Made by a program: the position numbers and the translations under genes. A stretch of 64,000 nt of DNA, from the NCBI RefSeq assembly GCF_023634845.1, contig NZ_JAMLJL010000002.1, positions 342,754 through 406,753 of the forward strand, written 5' to 3'. Numbering within the stretch: the stretch's first letter is position 1; each line of letters starts with the position of its first letter. Below the pieces are notes generated by a model that saw only the letters and a program-made list of their open reading frames with translations, searched no databases and was not told where the DNA came from. Origin of the DNA: Flavobacterium amniphilum (GTDB taxonomy: Bacteria; Bacteroidota; Bacteroidia; Flavobacteriales; Flavobacteriaceae). This document shows, piece by piece, positions 1-9,331 of the stretch.

Positions 1-489
1 AAAGCAAGTAATTCATTACCGTCTGCTATCATCCAGATCGCTTTATTGAACATCGTATTCTCGTTTGACAGTATCTTAACGGCTGTTGGATTAGTGAGTT
101 CGGCTGAACCGCCAACAGGTTTTGGTCCTGCAGGAGCTTTGGAAATCATGGTGGGTGCAATCATCATTTCAATTATAATCATGTTGATTTTTGCCGGTCC
201 GGTTTCTAAATTCGTTAACGAGCATCCTACAATCCAAATCTTAGGTTTATCATTCCTTATTTTAATTGGTGTAATGTTATTGGCTGAAGGATCGCACTTA
301 GCTGATTTGAAATTCTTTGGTGGTACTGAAGTACACAGCATCCCGAAAGGTTATTTGTATTTTGCAATTTTCTTCTCATTATTCGTGGAATTCCTGAACT
401 TAAGAATGAAGAAAAAAGGTACTCCGGTACAATTGCACAACAACAAAATTGTTGATGAGAAATTAACAGATGACGATTTAACCAATTAA
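1..489 (+). CDS. TerC family integral membrane protein (3' part)
   Basis: The reading frame is open from base 1, so the gene starts before the window and 162 codons are visible. The protein is strongly hydrophobic with several membrane segments. It keeps the TerC/Alx-type signature, with an acidic residue in the phrase FSFDSILTAVG inside a helix. TerC-family proteins are inner-membrane proteins linked to manganese or other metal export and tellurite resistance; the exact substrate here cannot be read. The hydrophilic tail ends about 5 bases before the next gene, so the two are probably cotranscribed. An internal TTG at 46 is not a credible start because the conserved helix begins upstream of it. 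Confidence 0.85.
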   Translation, partial: KASNSLPSAIIQIALLNIVFSFDSILTAVGLVSSAEPPTGFGPAGALEIMVGAIIISIIIMLIFAGPVSKFVNEHPTIQILGLSFLILIGVMLLAEGSHLADLKFFGGTEVHSIPKGYLYFAIFFSLFVEFLNLRMKKKGTPVQLHNNKIVDEKLTDDDLTN

Positions 490-494
490 TTAGT

Positions 495-1457
495 ATGAAA
501 GCAGCCTGGCTAAAAATATTCGTTCTGTGTTGTACATTCAGTACTTACGCTCAAGAGGAACCAAAAATAGAGTTAAACAAAGAAAGCTTCATGAAAAAAT
601 TGTCTGATGAAGCCTGTAAATGTATTGATTCTGTTGATGTTGACAATGTTATCAAAGATTCTATTTCTTCAGGAATAAATCGTTGCATTGACAAACAGGT
701 AATGGCATATCAGCTGCTTACACAACTTATTAACACGAATGCTTTAGGAACTAAAGACGAAAAAAAAGACGTCAATATTGTCATAAACACTAACCCTGAT
801 TCTGACGATTATAAAAAGCATTATTATGAAATGGAAAGTTATCTGATGGAAAACTGTGAGGCAATTAAACGAAAAATTGCTACTAACGATGTTTACCGTG
901 AAAAATCTGTTTCAAATGACCCGGAAGCTTTAAAATATTATAATCTGGCTTTAAAAGAAGATAAAAACGGAAATCTCCAAAAAGCAGTTGAATATTATAA
1001 AAAAGCAATTGTTTTTGACCCTGAATTTGTTTTTGCGTATGACAATCTTGGTATTACTTACCGTAAGCTGAAGGAATATGACAAAGCAATAGATGCTTAT
1101 GAAAAGTCATTAAAAATAGATCCAAACGGTCTTACACCATTACAAAACATAGCTATCGTTTACCAGCATAAAAAGGAATATAAAAAAGCCATAAAGGCGT
1201 ATGAACGTTTAGCGAAACTTGATGCAAAAAATCCGGAAGTGTTTTATGGTATAGGTCAAGTTTACGCAATCATCAGTGATTTTGAAAAATCCCTCGATAA
1301 TTTATGTCAGGCATACAACATATACATCGATCAAAATTCTCCTTACAGAAGTGACGCTGAAAAATTGATTCAGATTGTTTATAATGAGATGAAAAAAGAA
1401 GGAAAAGAAAAAGCTTTCAAACAAATACTTGAAAAACATAAAATCCGAATGGAATAA
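495..1457 (+). CDS. Exported tetratricopeptide repeat (TPR) protein
   Basis: The protein has 320 residues. A signal peptide (about residues 1-19, ending TYAQ) sends it to the periplasm or envelope. Residues 30-130 hold spaced cysteines (EACKCID, INRCID, ENCEAIK). Residues 145-265 hold at least three TPR units with the usual YY-LA-K and AYDNLGITYRKLKEYDKAI patterns, which make a protein-binding superhelix. It starts 5 bases after the TerC-like gene and ends just before a shared terminator, so it closes that operon. Its partner is unknown. Confidence 0.8.
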   Translation: MKAAWLKIFVLCCTFSTYAQEEPKIELNKESFMKKLSDEACKCIDSVDVDNVIKDSISSGINRCIDKQVMAYQLLTQLINTNALGTKDEKKDVNIVINTNPDSDDYKKHYYEMESYLMENCEAIKRKIATNDVYREKSVSNDPEALKYYNLALKEDKNGNLQKAVEYYKKAIVFDPEFVFAYDNLGITYRKLKEYDKAIDAYEKSLKIDPNGLTPLQNIAIVYQHKKEYKKAIKAYERLAKLDAKNPEVFYGIGQVYAIISDFEKSLDNLCQAYNIYIDQNSPYRSDAEKLIQIVYNEMKKEGKEKAFKQILEKHKIRME

Positions 1458-1488
1458 AAAAAGCCCTGAAATTTCAGGGCTTTTTTAT
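1456..1488. terminator. Bidirectional rho-independent terminator
   Basis: An inverted repeat with arms AAAAGCCCTGAAA and TTTCAGGGCTTTT is flanked by A and T tracts. It sits between the convergent TPR and multicopper oxidase genes and can stop transcription from both sides. Confidence 0.85.
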
Positions 1489-3708
1489 TTAATAATTCAA
1501 TGTCAATCCGATTCCCAATCCCATATCACTTTCATAATGCGATGATAGTGCAGAATACCGGTTAACAATGTATTTCAAACCTGCCATATATTCTTTATCG
1601 GTATTAACCATAAAAGCCATCCGCAATCTTTTAGACAATGGGATATCTTCGCGCATCAGTTGGAAACGGAGATTTCCATCGGTGTAAACTTCTCCCTGTA
1701 AAGTAACTAACATAGGCAGAACATAACTGGCTCCTGCACTCAGCACCGCTCTTTTGTTTTTAGTATTGGACTGCCCGAAGATATTCTTTTCAACTGCATC
1801 ATGTCCCATTTTCCGGTAGCGCCAGTCAAAACCTATAAAAGGCATAAACCATTGCATCTTCCCGATGTATCTTCCGATATGGGTTTCGGTTTCATACCCA
1901 TGCATGTCATTATATCCCAGACGCCACTCGGTGCTTATACTCCAACGTGTATTTTGCAACATAAACATACCGTCGTTTCCATTGGTTGCAAAATCATTCT
2001 CGGCCATGAAATGAAACTCACGGTCATCAGCTTTCAGCATCCGAAAAGCCTTTTCAGGATTGGGCAATTCCGGATTTGGTTTTTGGTTTTCATAGGAAAA
2101 GATTCGTCCCATACCGCTCATCATATGGTATAAAATGTGGCAATGGAAAAACCAATCCCCTTCTTCATTGGCTAAAAATTCAATCGTATCAGTTTCCATC
2201 GGCATGATATCAACAACATTTTTAAGTGGTGCATAATCTCCCTGACCATTGATCAAACGGAAATCATGCCCGTGCAAATGCATCGGATGGCGCATCATCG
2301 ATCCGTTATAAAGTGTAATGCGTAATACTTCTCCTTTTTTGACCAAGATTTTATCCGTTTCCGAAATCACTTTGTTATCCAGACTCCAAACATAACGGCT
2401 CATATTACCGGTAAGTTCAAACCGTAATTCTTTAACCGGTGCATTGGAAGGCAAAACTGTTTTAGTGGGCGACTTCAGCATCGCATAATTAAGTGTTACG
2501 ATATCAGATAATTTATTCGCATTGTACTGATGTTCTGAATGCTCATTCTCCTGATTCAGTTTTTCTTTTTTACTTCCGGTGATTTCAGGATACATGACCA
2601 CATTCATATCCATTTGGTTCAGGCTCATGTTCATCCCCATATCATTCAGTTCGCCGTTCATTTTCATCATATCATTCATCATTTTCATTCCTTCAAAATA
2701 CTTTAATTTAGGAAGTGGTGATACTAATTGCTTTATACCGTTTCCTAAAAAAAGTGATGCCGATTGTGTTCTGTCTTCAGGCGTAGCCAAAAACTCATAA
2801 GCTGTTACATTTGCGGGAATTTCAACCACAACATCATACGTTTCAGATACAGCGATAAGCAAACGGCTGACTTCTACCGGTTCGACATCGTTTCCGTCAT
2901 TGGCCACGACAGTAATTTTTCCTCCTGCATATGTCAGCCAGAAGTTACTGGATGCACCACCGTTTGATATCCGTAACCGTACCTTCTCACCATCTTTAAT
3001 ATTCTGAATTTGATTTTCGGATTTACCGTTTACAAAGAATTTTTCATAGTACACATCGCTCACATCCATCGCCAGCATCCGTTTCCATTCATTTGTGATT
3101 TTTGTTTTAAAATGCCCTTCACGGATTGCTTCCACATAACTTTGTGTGCTACCTTTTTTAATGGCAAACCAATCGGAGGCATTATGCAGCATTCTATGTA
3201 CATTTTCGGGATCAATATTCGTCCATTCACTTAAAATGATGGGATAGGTTGGCAAATCATCAATTCCTTTTCGGAAAGTTGGATCATCATTCCGTTTTTT
3301 AAAAATCATGGAACCATACATCCCGATTTGTTCCTGCAGACCTGAATGACTGTGATACCAATGGGTTCCGTTTTGTTTTATAGGGAACCGGTAAACATAA
3401 GTGCTGTGCGGTTTTATAGGCATTTGGGTCAAGTAAGGTACACCGTCTTCTTTATTCGGTAAAAAAACACCGTGCCAATGCATCGCAGTTTCTTCATCCA
3501 ATTCGTTATGTATATAAATTTCCGCGATATCGCCTTCGGTAAAAGTCAATGTTGGCATTGGAATCTGACCATTGACAGCGATGGCTCTTTTTTCTTTTCC
3601 GGCATAATTTACAATCGTATCCCGGACGTATAAATCATAGCGGACGACCTTCTGTGCAAAAGCCATCGATATGAAAAGTAATAGTATACTGTTTATTAAA
3701 AATTTCAT
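1489..3708 (-). CDS. Multicopper oxidase with CopB-like C-terminal region
   Basis: The protein has 739 residues and a signal peptide (ends AFAQ). All copper-site clusters of a multicopper oxidase are visible: HWHG near residue 78, HWYHSHSG near 116, HPMHLHGHD near 473 and HCHILYH near 524, the last holding the type 1 Cys. A Met-rich stretch (about 340-373) resembles the copper-binding loops of CopA/PcoA/CueO enzymes, which oxidise Cu(I) in the periplasm. After about residue 585 comes a beta-rich region with alternating aromatic strands, like the CopB/PcoB outer-membrane protein. A normal CopA ends near 600 residues, so this looks like a CopA-CopB fusion. It is last in the metal operon, 8 bases after the HMA-MauE gene. 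Confidence 0.88.
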   Translation of the reverse strand: MKFLINSILLLFISMAFAQKVVRYDLYVRDTIVNYAGKEKRAIAVNGQIPMPTLTFTEGDIAEIYIHNELDEETAMHWHGVFLPNKEDGVPYLTQMPIKPHSTYVYRFPIKQNGTHWYHSHSGLQEQIGMYGSMIFKKRNDDPTFRKGIDDLPTYPIILSEWTNIDPENVHRMLHNASDWFAIKKGSTQSYVEAIREGHFKTKITNEWKRMLAMDVSDVYYEKFFVNGKSENQIQNIKDGEKVRLRISNGGASSNFWLTYAGGKITVVANDGNDVEPVEVSRLLIAVSETYDVVVEIPANVTAYEFLATPEDRTQSASLFLGNGIKQLVSPLPKLKYFEGMKMMNDMMKMNGELNDMGMNMSLNQMDMNVVMYPEITGSKKEKLNQENEHSEHQYNANKLSDIVTLNYAMLKSPTKTVLPSNAPVKELRFELTGNMSRYVWSLDNKVISETDKILVKKGEVLRITLYNGSMMRHPMHLHGHDFRLINGQGDYAPLKNVVDIMPMETDTIEFLANEEGDWFFHCHILYHMMSGMGRIFSYENQKPNPELPNPEKAFRMLKADDREFHFMAENDFATNGNDGMFMLQNTRWSISTEWRLGYNDMHGYETETHIGRYIGKMQWFMPFIGFDWRYRKMGHDAVEKNIFGQSNTKNKRAVLSAGASYVLPMLVTLQGEVYTDGNLRFQLMREDIPLSKRLRMAFMVNTDKEYMAGLKYIVNRYSALSSHYESDMGLGIGLTLNY

Positions 3709-3716
3709 CTTATACG

Positions 3717-4439
3717 TTATAATAATTGAAGAAGTATATAAGCACTCATGGTGATCATCAATGCATCTTCAATAATGGTTATCGTGCTCATGGGCAAGTT
3801 AAAAACGGCTCCCAAACAAGCACACTGTATTCTTTTTTTATTCAAAACCGATTGCAAAACACCAATGATACTGACAGACATAACCACAAAAGTGACCAGA
3901 TTAGTAACCATCGGATTGAAATCAATCAGAAAAGCAATTCCCAAACCGAGTTCTATAAAAGCATATATATAAGCCCAAGCCGGTAACTTGCGTGCAATCA
4001 CATCATACATGACATAAGTTTCGGTGAAACCTTTTAAATTCAATAGCTTAAAAAAAGAGAAAACCAAAAAGAAACCTGCCATGAAATGACGCATCCATTC
4101 CATAAAATGAAAAGAACCGGATTCCCTTTGAATCAATAAAGTCACAGCAGTAATAAATCCGAAAATCAGTAAAACAGGTTTATAGCTTTCAAACCAGGAT
4201 TTAGTTTGTTCCATTACTTCATTATGCTCTTTTGCTAAAATTTTATATTTACTGTCTTTTTCAGTCAATACTTTTTGCAAGACACTCAGCAGGACATGTT
4301 TATCCATTGAAATTACTACCGAATTTGTTTCTTTTGAAACTTCTACATTAGTAATATCGGCCACAGAAAATAAAGCTGTTTTAACTTTAGATTCGCAACT
4401 TGAACATGTCATTCCGGTTATTTGATATTCGTGTGTCAT
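3717..4439 (-). CDS. HMA domain fused to MauE/DoxX-like membrane protein
   Basis: The protein has 240 residues. The N-terminus is a heavy-metal-associated (HMA) domain with GMTCSSC near residue 9, a typical Cu(I) or other soft-metal site. From about residue 90 there are four membrane helices of the MauE/DoxX type, with the paired cysteines CACLG in the last loop that MauE-like proteins use in redox or thiol chemistry. A role in moving metal or reducing equivalents across the inner membrane to the oxidase encoded downstream is plausible but inferred. It lies in the metal operon, 8 bases before the oxidase and 91 bases after the AraC regulator. Confidence 0.82.
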   Translation of the reverse strand: MTHEYQITGMTCSSCESKVKTALFSVADITNVEVSKETNSVVISMDKHVLLSVLQKVLTEKDSKYKILAKEHNEVMEQTKSWFESYKPVLLIFGFITAVTLLIQRESGSFHFMEWMRHFMAGFFLVFSFFKLLNLKGFTETYVMYDVIARKLPAWAYIYAFIELGLGIAFLIDFNPMVTNLVTFVVMSVSIIGVLQSVLNKKRIQCACLGAVFNLPMSTITIIEDALMITMSAYILLQLL

Positions 4440-4530
4440 CGTTTAAATTTTTTAAGTGATTTAATAATGACAAAGTTCAGAGCATTCTATATGGGATCTG
4501 TTACACTATTCCGGGTTGGATTTGTAATTT

Positions 4531-5091
4531 TTATAGGTCTTCGATTTGTTTGCGCTTTTTCTCTTTCAGTTGTTTGAAATAAGTGGGTGTAAAACCGGTT
4601 ACTTTCTTAAATTGGTTACTCAGATACGCCACACTGCTGTAATTGAGTTGATAGGCTATTTCGCTTAAATTCAATTCATCGTAAACCAGAAGTTCTTTCA
4701 CTTTTTCTACGCGCTGCAGAATATAGTATTTCTCAACAGTAACACCTTCAACTTCCGAAAACAGATTGCTCACATAATTATAATCAAGAGATAATTTTTC
4801 ACTGATAAAATCTGAAAGATTGGTTTTTATACTTTCCTGGCTATGGTGGACTAATTCAATAATAACCGTTTTAACCTGTTCGATTAACCGGCTTTTTTTA
4901 TCATCAATCACTTCAAACCCGAATTCCTCCAGTTGTTTTACTACTAATTCCTTTTGGCTATCATCCAAAGAGTCAATTATTTCAGCTTCGCCCAATTCAA
5001 CTGAAAGGACGTTAAGCCCGAGTTTTTCCAACTCGGACTTAACAACCAATTTGCAACGGCTGCAAACCATATTTTTGATGTAAATTTTCAT
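4531..5091 (-). CDS. AraC-family regulator with N-terminal HMA metal-binding domain
   Basis: The protein has 186 residues. Residues 1-65 form an HMA-like fold whose first loop carries CSRC (residues 10-13). Residues 80-180 form an AraC/XylS double helix-turn-helix, with LSEIAYQLNYSSVAYLSNQF and the FTPTYFKQL end that are standard for the family. The layout suggests a one-component sensor in which Cu(I) or a related metal bound by the CxxC changes DNA binding of the cluster. The start codon overlaps the stop of the upstream HMA-DUF3347 gene by 1 base, so translation is probably coupled. Confidence 0.85.
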   Translation of the reverse strand: MKIYIKNMVCSRCKLVVKSELEKLGLNVLSVELGEAEIIDSLDDSQKELVVKQLEEFGFEVIDDKKSRLIEQVKTVIIELVHHSQESIKTNLSDFISEKLSLDYNYVSNLFSEVEGVTVEKYYILQRVEKVKELLVYDELNLSEIAYQLNYSSVAYLSNQFKKVTGFTPTYFKQLKEKKRKQIEDL

Positions 5092-5951
5092 TATTTAAGC
5101 GTTTCCACCGTTTTTCCACACGTCAACATCATCGAACCATAATACGGATTCTTAACTGCATTTTCCTTGCTCAGCCAATTAGCTCCTTTACCGTCGTTAG
5201 CCATCGGACAAAATTGATAATATATAGGTTCACTTAATTTTCCGGTTTTCATCAGGGCGTAAATATTTTTGGAAAGTGTGATGAAATGATCTCTTTGATG
5301 TTTTATATCTTTAGTATCAGCAATATGTGCAGCATCTTCATTTAAATCAGTATTTACTTTCATCCAAACCATATGCACTTCATTGTCCAATAATTCCATT
5401 TTAACCTGACTAAGAGCAGTAGAAAGTTCTTTTGAGATTCCTGAAGCTTTATTGCCATCAGAATTGACCAAGGCGTCTTTTAACTGAAAATAGTTTTGAA
5501 AAACATTTGCCAATTGATTTTTTTCTTGTTTAACCTCTTTGCTATCACTATGATTATCGTGGTTATGTGCTGTTTCTTCTGCAGTTGTTTTAACTACTTC
5601 CTGTTTAAATTGACGCTTATATTGGCAACATTCAGGTAAATCTTTATAGGCATCTTCCGGAGCCAAAAAAAGAGGACTGTCATAACCTGCCAAAGCGATT
5701 CTTTTTAAAATTTCCTCTTTATTGGTCTTCGTTTCATCATAACTGATTGCTGCAACTTTTGTGTCTTTGTCCCAATCAACCGAGGCAATTTTCTTCAAAT
5801 TTCCTGCCTTTTCGATGGTTTCTTCACACATTTCACAGTTTCCACTGATTTTTACGGTTTCTTTTTTTGCATTTTTGATTTGGGCTTCACACGAAACAGA
5901 AAATACTGCAATGCTCAGCAATAAAACTATATTTTGAATTGATTTTTTCAT
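5091..5951 (-). CDS. HMA and DUF3347 domain lipoprotein (periplasmic metal binding)
   Basis: The protein has 286 residues. A lipoprotein signal ends FSVSC near residue 21. An HMA domain with GNCEMCEETI follows (residues 35-100), then a His-rich linker (HNHDNHSD near 130), then a DUF3347 domain (about 145-286) with the conserved CPMANDGKGANW and MMLTCG near its end. DUF3347 occurs in CusB-type copper efflux proteins and stand-alone copper lipoproteins of Bacteroidota, so a periplasmic metal chaperone is likely. It is the first gene of the minus-strand metal operon. Confidence 0.85.
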   Translation of the reverse strand: MKKSIQNIVLLLSIAVFSVSCEAQIKNAKKETVKISGNCEMCEETIEKAGNLKKIASVDWDKDTKVAAISYDETKTNKEEILKRIALAGYDSPLFLAPEDAYKDLPECCQYKRQFKQEVVKTTAEETAHNHDNHSDSKEVKQEKNQLANVFQNYFQLKDALVNSDGNKASGISKELSTALSQVKMELLDNEVHMVWMKVNTDLNEDAAHIADTKDIKHQRDHFITLSKNIYALMKTGKLSEPIYYQFCPMANDGKGANWLSKENAVKNPYYGSMMLTCGKTVETLK

Positions 5952-6167
5952 ATGTGTATAATTTAATTTTTAGCGGTCACATATGTTATCGCCTTGTTTT
6001 CATAAGTGATTGTTTGCAACAAACGTGTTATTAGTCGCGATTTCATAAGTAAACGATTTTAAAGCCTGAATAACAAGCTTATAATTAGTATAAAATTAGA
6101 TAAATAATTGCAATCGGAAATTTTTATCATTTCCAAAAATGTACAATTATGGCTAGTCAGAAAATCG
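5952..6167. other. Intergenic region upstream of the metal operon
   Basis: This AT-rich gap holds the promoter area of the DUF3347-AraC-HMA-oxidase operon. I see no clear TAnnTTTG box on the minus strand and no strong palindrome, so the operator of the HMA-AraC regulator cannot be placed by eye. Confidence 0.4.
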
Positions 6168-6536
6168 TTAGCTTATTTTAGGCAGTGCCCAAACAGTAAA
6201 GAATACTTTGCTTAACAAAGCATTATAATGGAAGTTATTATTTTTTCCTGTGACAGGAATAAAGAAATTGCTGCTGTTTTCCAAAATTCCGAAAACCATC
6301 GAAATACATCCGCCTAAAGAAGTACAGTGGCATTTTGAATCATCACAACTTTTGTTACAGCCTTTTTCTTCAGATGAAGATTTTTCATCACAGCAACTTT
6401 TATCCGATGATTTTTTTGATGTTTCTATTCTATGTGAATTGGAAGATTTTCCATTAGTACATGCATAACTTTTTCCGGGCATTACAAACATGCCGAACAG
6501 AAACACTATAGCGTATATGAATAATTTTCTTTTCAT
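6168..6536 (-). CDS. Small exported Cys-rich protein
   Basis: The protein has 122 residues. An N-terminal signal (about 1-25) is followed by a short Ser/Lys/Cys-rich segment with many cysteines and one His-Cys-Thr motif (SCCDEK, GCNKSCDDSKCHC). A hydrophobic tail from about residue 78 could be a membrane segment. The composition suggests metal binding, and the location just upstream of the copper cluster on the same strand fits. No family is recognised. It lies over 200 bases from the operon, so it probably has its own promoter. Confidence 0.6.
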   Translation of the reverse strand: MKRKLFIYAIVFLFGMFVMPGKSYACTNGKSSNSHRIETSKKSSDKSCCDEKSSSEEKGCNKSCDDSKCHCTSLGGCISMVFGILENSSNFFIPVTGKNNNFHYNALLSKVFFTVWALPKIS

Positions 6537-6552
6537 TTGATACAGGCAAATA

Positions 6553-6590
6553 TAAAAAATAGTAACAGTGGGTACTGTTACTATTTTCTT
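6553..6590 (-). terminator. Terminator after parC
   Basis: Perfect 12-bp arms AATAGTAACAGT (6558-6569) and ACTGTTACTATT (6574-6585) close on a 4-base loop. The A run on the plus strand at 6553-6559 is a T run for the minus-strand parC transcript. Confidence 0.75.
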
Positions 6591-6595
6591 AAAAC

Positions 6596-9307
6596 TTAAT
6601 CCAGACTCAGGGTAATTTGCCCATCGTCATCCAGACTTATATTATAATCAGCTAAATCTGATCCTTCTTCAGAATTTGAATCAATCACTTCAATTTCTTC
6701 AGGAATCACTTCTATTGGTTCTTCATACGGAAGCGGTTCCAAAAGATTCACCTGTTTTAATTTATCAGTCGTCAATTGATTTCCTAACGCTTTGATTCCT
6801 TTTACGGCAATAAATTGTTCCAAATCAATTGTCTGATTCTCTTTTTGAACTCCTTTATTCTTCGCAAAGATAATCTCTGCAACCGGACGCCAGTCGGTTG
6901 AAACAATTTCTAATTGTGATTTTTCGTGTTCGGTAATAAAAATTTCTTCTTTGTTTTCGTTTTCAACCAGAAAACGTTTTACAAAATAACGTTCTTTTTC
7001 ACCATCATAGTAAATGGCCGAAACCGGTTTTTTAGGATGCCATTTTTCCAGAATAATCATGTCTTCGTCAAAATGTGTGGTCAATTCCGGAATAATGGTT
7101 TTCAATTTACCCGATTGATTGATAATCAGAAGTCGGTCATTCGGACGGAATTCACCTAACAACTCTCCTCTTGCATCCACATTCAGACGCTGAACAGTAT
7201 CATCAAACCAAACTTTTCGCGGACGTAAGGTCGAAATACCTTTTTCCTTCAGTTCAATTTTCTTAATTGGATATTTTGACACCGTATTTCCTTTGGAAGC
7301 CCTTCCTTTGATAGCGATATCGGCAAAATCCAAATCCCATTTCAATTTTTTCACACTTCCTACCTGACGCAGCAAAATGGTTACTACTTCGGCTTCCCCA
7401 TTCGGGTTATGTGAAAAATACAACACTTGTGATCCCGGTTTTTCCTGAGTCAGATCATAGGCTTTATCACGCGTAACTCCTGAAACATTGAAACGTTTTA
7501 TAAACGAAGAACCCGATTTTCCGTCACGGTAAATCATGTTATAGATCGTTCGTTTATCATTCTTGTCGAAAACAGCAATATGGATAATGTCTTTACCGAT
7601 GAATTTTTTATCGTCGACTTTTGTTATCACCATTTTTCCGTCACGTAAGAATACGATAACATCATCAATATCCGAACAATCGGCAACATACTCATCTTTT
7701 TTCAGGCCGGTACCGATAAAACCTTCTTCACGGTTCACATATAATTTAGTATTACGCAGAACTACCTTAGTCGCCTCAATCGTATCGAAAGAACGCAATT
7801 CAGTCTGGCGTTCGCGTCCTTTACCATATTTTTCTTTCAGTCTCGTAAAATAATCGATTGCGAATTCAATCAAGTGGGCCAAATGATGTTTCACCTGTTC
7901 CATTTCTTCTTCCAGTTTCGCAATCTGCTCATCCGCTTTATCCGAGTCAAAACGTGTGATACGAATCATCGGAATCTGTGTCAGCTTTTGCAAATCTTCG
8001 TCAACAATATCCCTCACGAATGATTTTCTGAAAGGCTCGAAACGATTGTACATGTATTCAAATAATGATTCCTTATCCGAATACAATTTGAAATCGATGT
8101 ACATTTCTTCCCGGATGAATATTTTTTCCAAAGTCGAAAAATGCCATTTGGTTTCCAATTCCTGTAATTGGATCTCCAATTCCTGACGCAATAAATCAAC
8201 AGTTCTGTTAGTGGATATTTTCAACATATCCGAAACCCCTATGAACAAAGGTTTGTTATCTTCAATCACACACCCCAAAGGTGCCAATGATGTTTCACAA
8301 GCTGTGAAAGCATACAGCGCATCGATGGTCTTATCGGGCGAAACACCCGGCGGAAGATGGATCAAAATCTCAACATCAGCCGCTGTATTATCTTCAATTT
8401 TTTTGATTTTGATTTTCCCTTTATCATTCGCTTTCAGGATACTGTCTATCAATGACGAAGTATTGGTCGAAAACGGAATTTGGGTAATTACCAATGTCTG
8501 CTTGTCCAATTGGGAAATTTTGGCACGTACACGCACACGGCCTCCGCGCAAACCGTCATTATAATTGGAAACATCGGCAATACCGGCAGTTGGGAAATCA
8601 GGATATAATGTAAAAGGCTTATTTTTCAGGATTTTAATCGAAGCCTCAATCAACTCATTGAAATTGTGTGGTAAAATTTTGGTGGATAAACCAACAGCAA
8701 TACCTTCCCCACCCTGCGCTAACAATAATGGGAATTTCACCGGAAGATTGATTGGCTCGGCACGACGTCCATCGTATGACAATCCCCATTCGGTAATTTT
8801 AGGAGAATATAAAACTTCCAAACCGAATTTTGAAATACGTGCTTCAATATAACGCGAAGCTGCGGCTCCGTCACCGGTTAAAATATTACCCCAGTTTCCT
8901 TGGGTATCAATCAGTAAATCTTTTTGTCCGATTTGCACCATGGCATCACCAATACTCGCATCTCCGTGCGGATGGTATTGCATGGTATGACCAACTACGT
9001 TTGCCACTTTATTGTAACGGCCGTCATCCAACTCTTTCATGGAGTGCATGATACGGCGCTGAACCGGTTTAAATCCGTCTTCAATAGCCGGTACGGCACG
9101 CTCCAGGATTACATAAGAGGCATAATCCAGGAACCAATCTTTATACATCCCGGTTACTTTCGTAATGGTTGCATCCGGATTTTCTTCATTGTGATCGTAA
9201 AAGTGTTCTCCCTCAAAATGACCTTCTCCTGAAGAATGTTCTTCAGCGGATTGATCTTCTTGTGGTGTTAATTCTTCTTCGTTTATATTTTCGTTTTCTT
9301 CGCTCAT
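6596..9307 (-). CDS. parC: DNA topoisomerase IV subunit A
   Basis: The protein has 903 residues. It is the breakage-reunion subunit that, with ParE, unlinks replicated chromosomes. The catalytic tyrosine is Y153 in AAASRYIEA, and VGHTMQYHPHGDASIGDA upstream is typical of GyrA/ParC. A coiled segment (about 460-500) precedes a beta-pinwheel C-terminal domain. The N-terminus has a roughly 45-residue acidic extension and the C-terminus an acidic tail, both usual in Flavobacteriia. It lies 24 bases after parE and is cotranscribed with it. The parE pairing favours topoisomerase IV over gyrase. Confidence 0.93.
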   Translation of the reverse strand: MSEENENINEEELTPQEDQSAEEHSSGEGHFEGEHFYDHNEENPDATITKVTGMYKDWFLDYASYVILERAVPAIEDGFKPVQRRIMHSMKELDDGRYNKVANVVGHTMQYHPHGDASIGDAMVQIGQKDLLIDTQGNWGNILTGDGAAASRYIEARISKFGLEVLYSPKITEWGLSYDGRRAEPINLPVKFPLLLAQGGEGIAVGLSTKILPHNFNELIEASIKILKNKPFTLYPDFPTAGIADVSNYNDGLRGGRVRVRAKISQLDKQTLVITQIPFSTNTSSLIDSILKANDKGKIKIKKIEDNTAADVEILIHLPPGVSPDKTIDALYAFTACETSLAPLGCVIEDNKPLFIGVSDMLKISTNRTVDLLRQELEIQLQELETKWHFSTLEKIFIREEMYIDFKLYSDKESLFEYMYNRFEPFRKSFVRDIVDEDLQKLTQIPMIRITRFDSDKADEQIAKLEEEMEQVKHHLAHLIEFAIDYFTRLKEKYGKGRERQTELRSFDTIEATKVVLRNTKLYVNREEGFIGTGLKKDEYVADCSDIDDVIVFLRDGKMVITKVDDKKFIGKDIIHIAVFDKNDKRTIYNMIYRDGKSGSSFIKRFNVSGVTRDKAYDLTQEKPGSQVLYFSHNPNGEAEVVTILLRQVGSVKKLKWDLDFADIAIKGRASKGNTVSKYPIKKIELKEKGISTLRPRKVWFDDTVQRLNVDARGELLGEFRPNDRLLIINQSGKLKTIIPELTTHFDEDMIILEKWHPKKPVSAIYYDGEKERYFVKRFLVENENKEEIFITEHEKSQLEIVSTDWRPVAEIIFAKNKGVQKENQTIDLEQFIAVKGIKALGNQLTTDKLKQVNLLEPLPYEEPIEVIPEEIEVIDSNSEEGSDLADYNISLDDDGQITLSLD

Positions 9308-9331
9308 ATTTTTGCTGATGCAAACTAGTCT

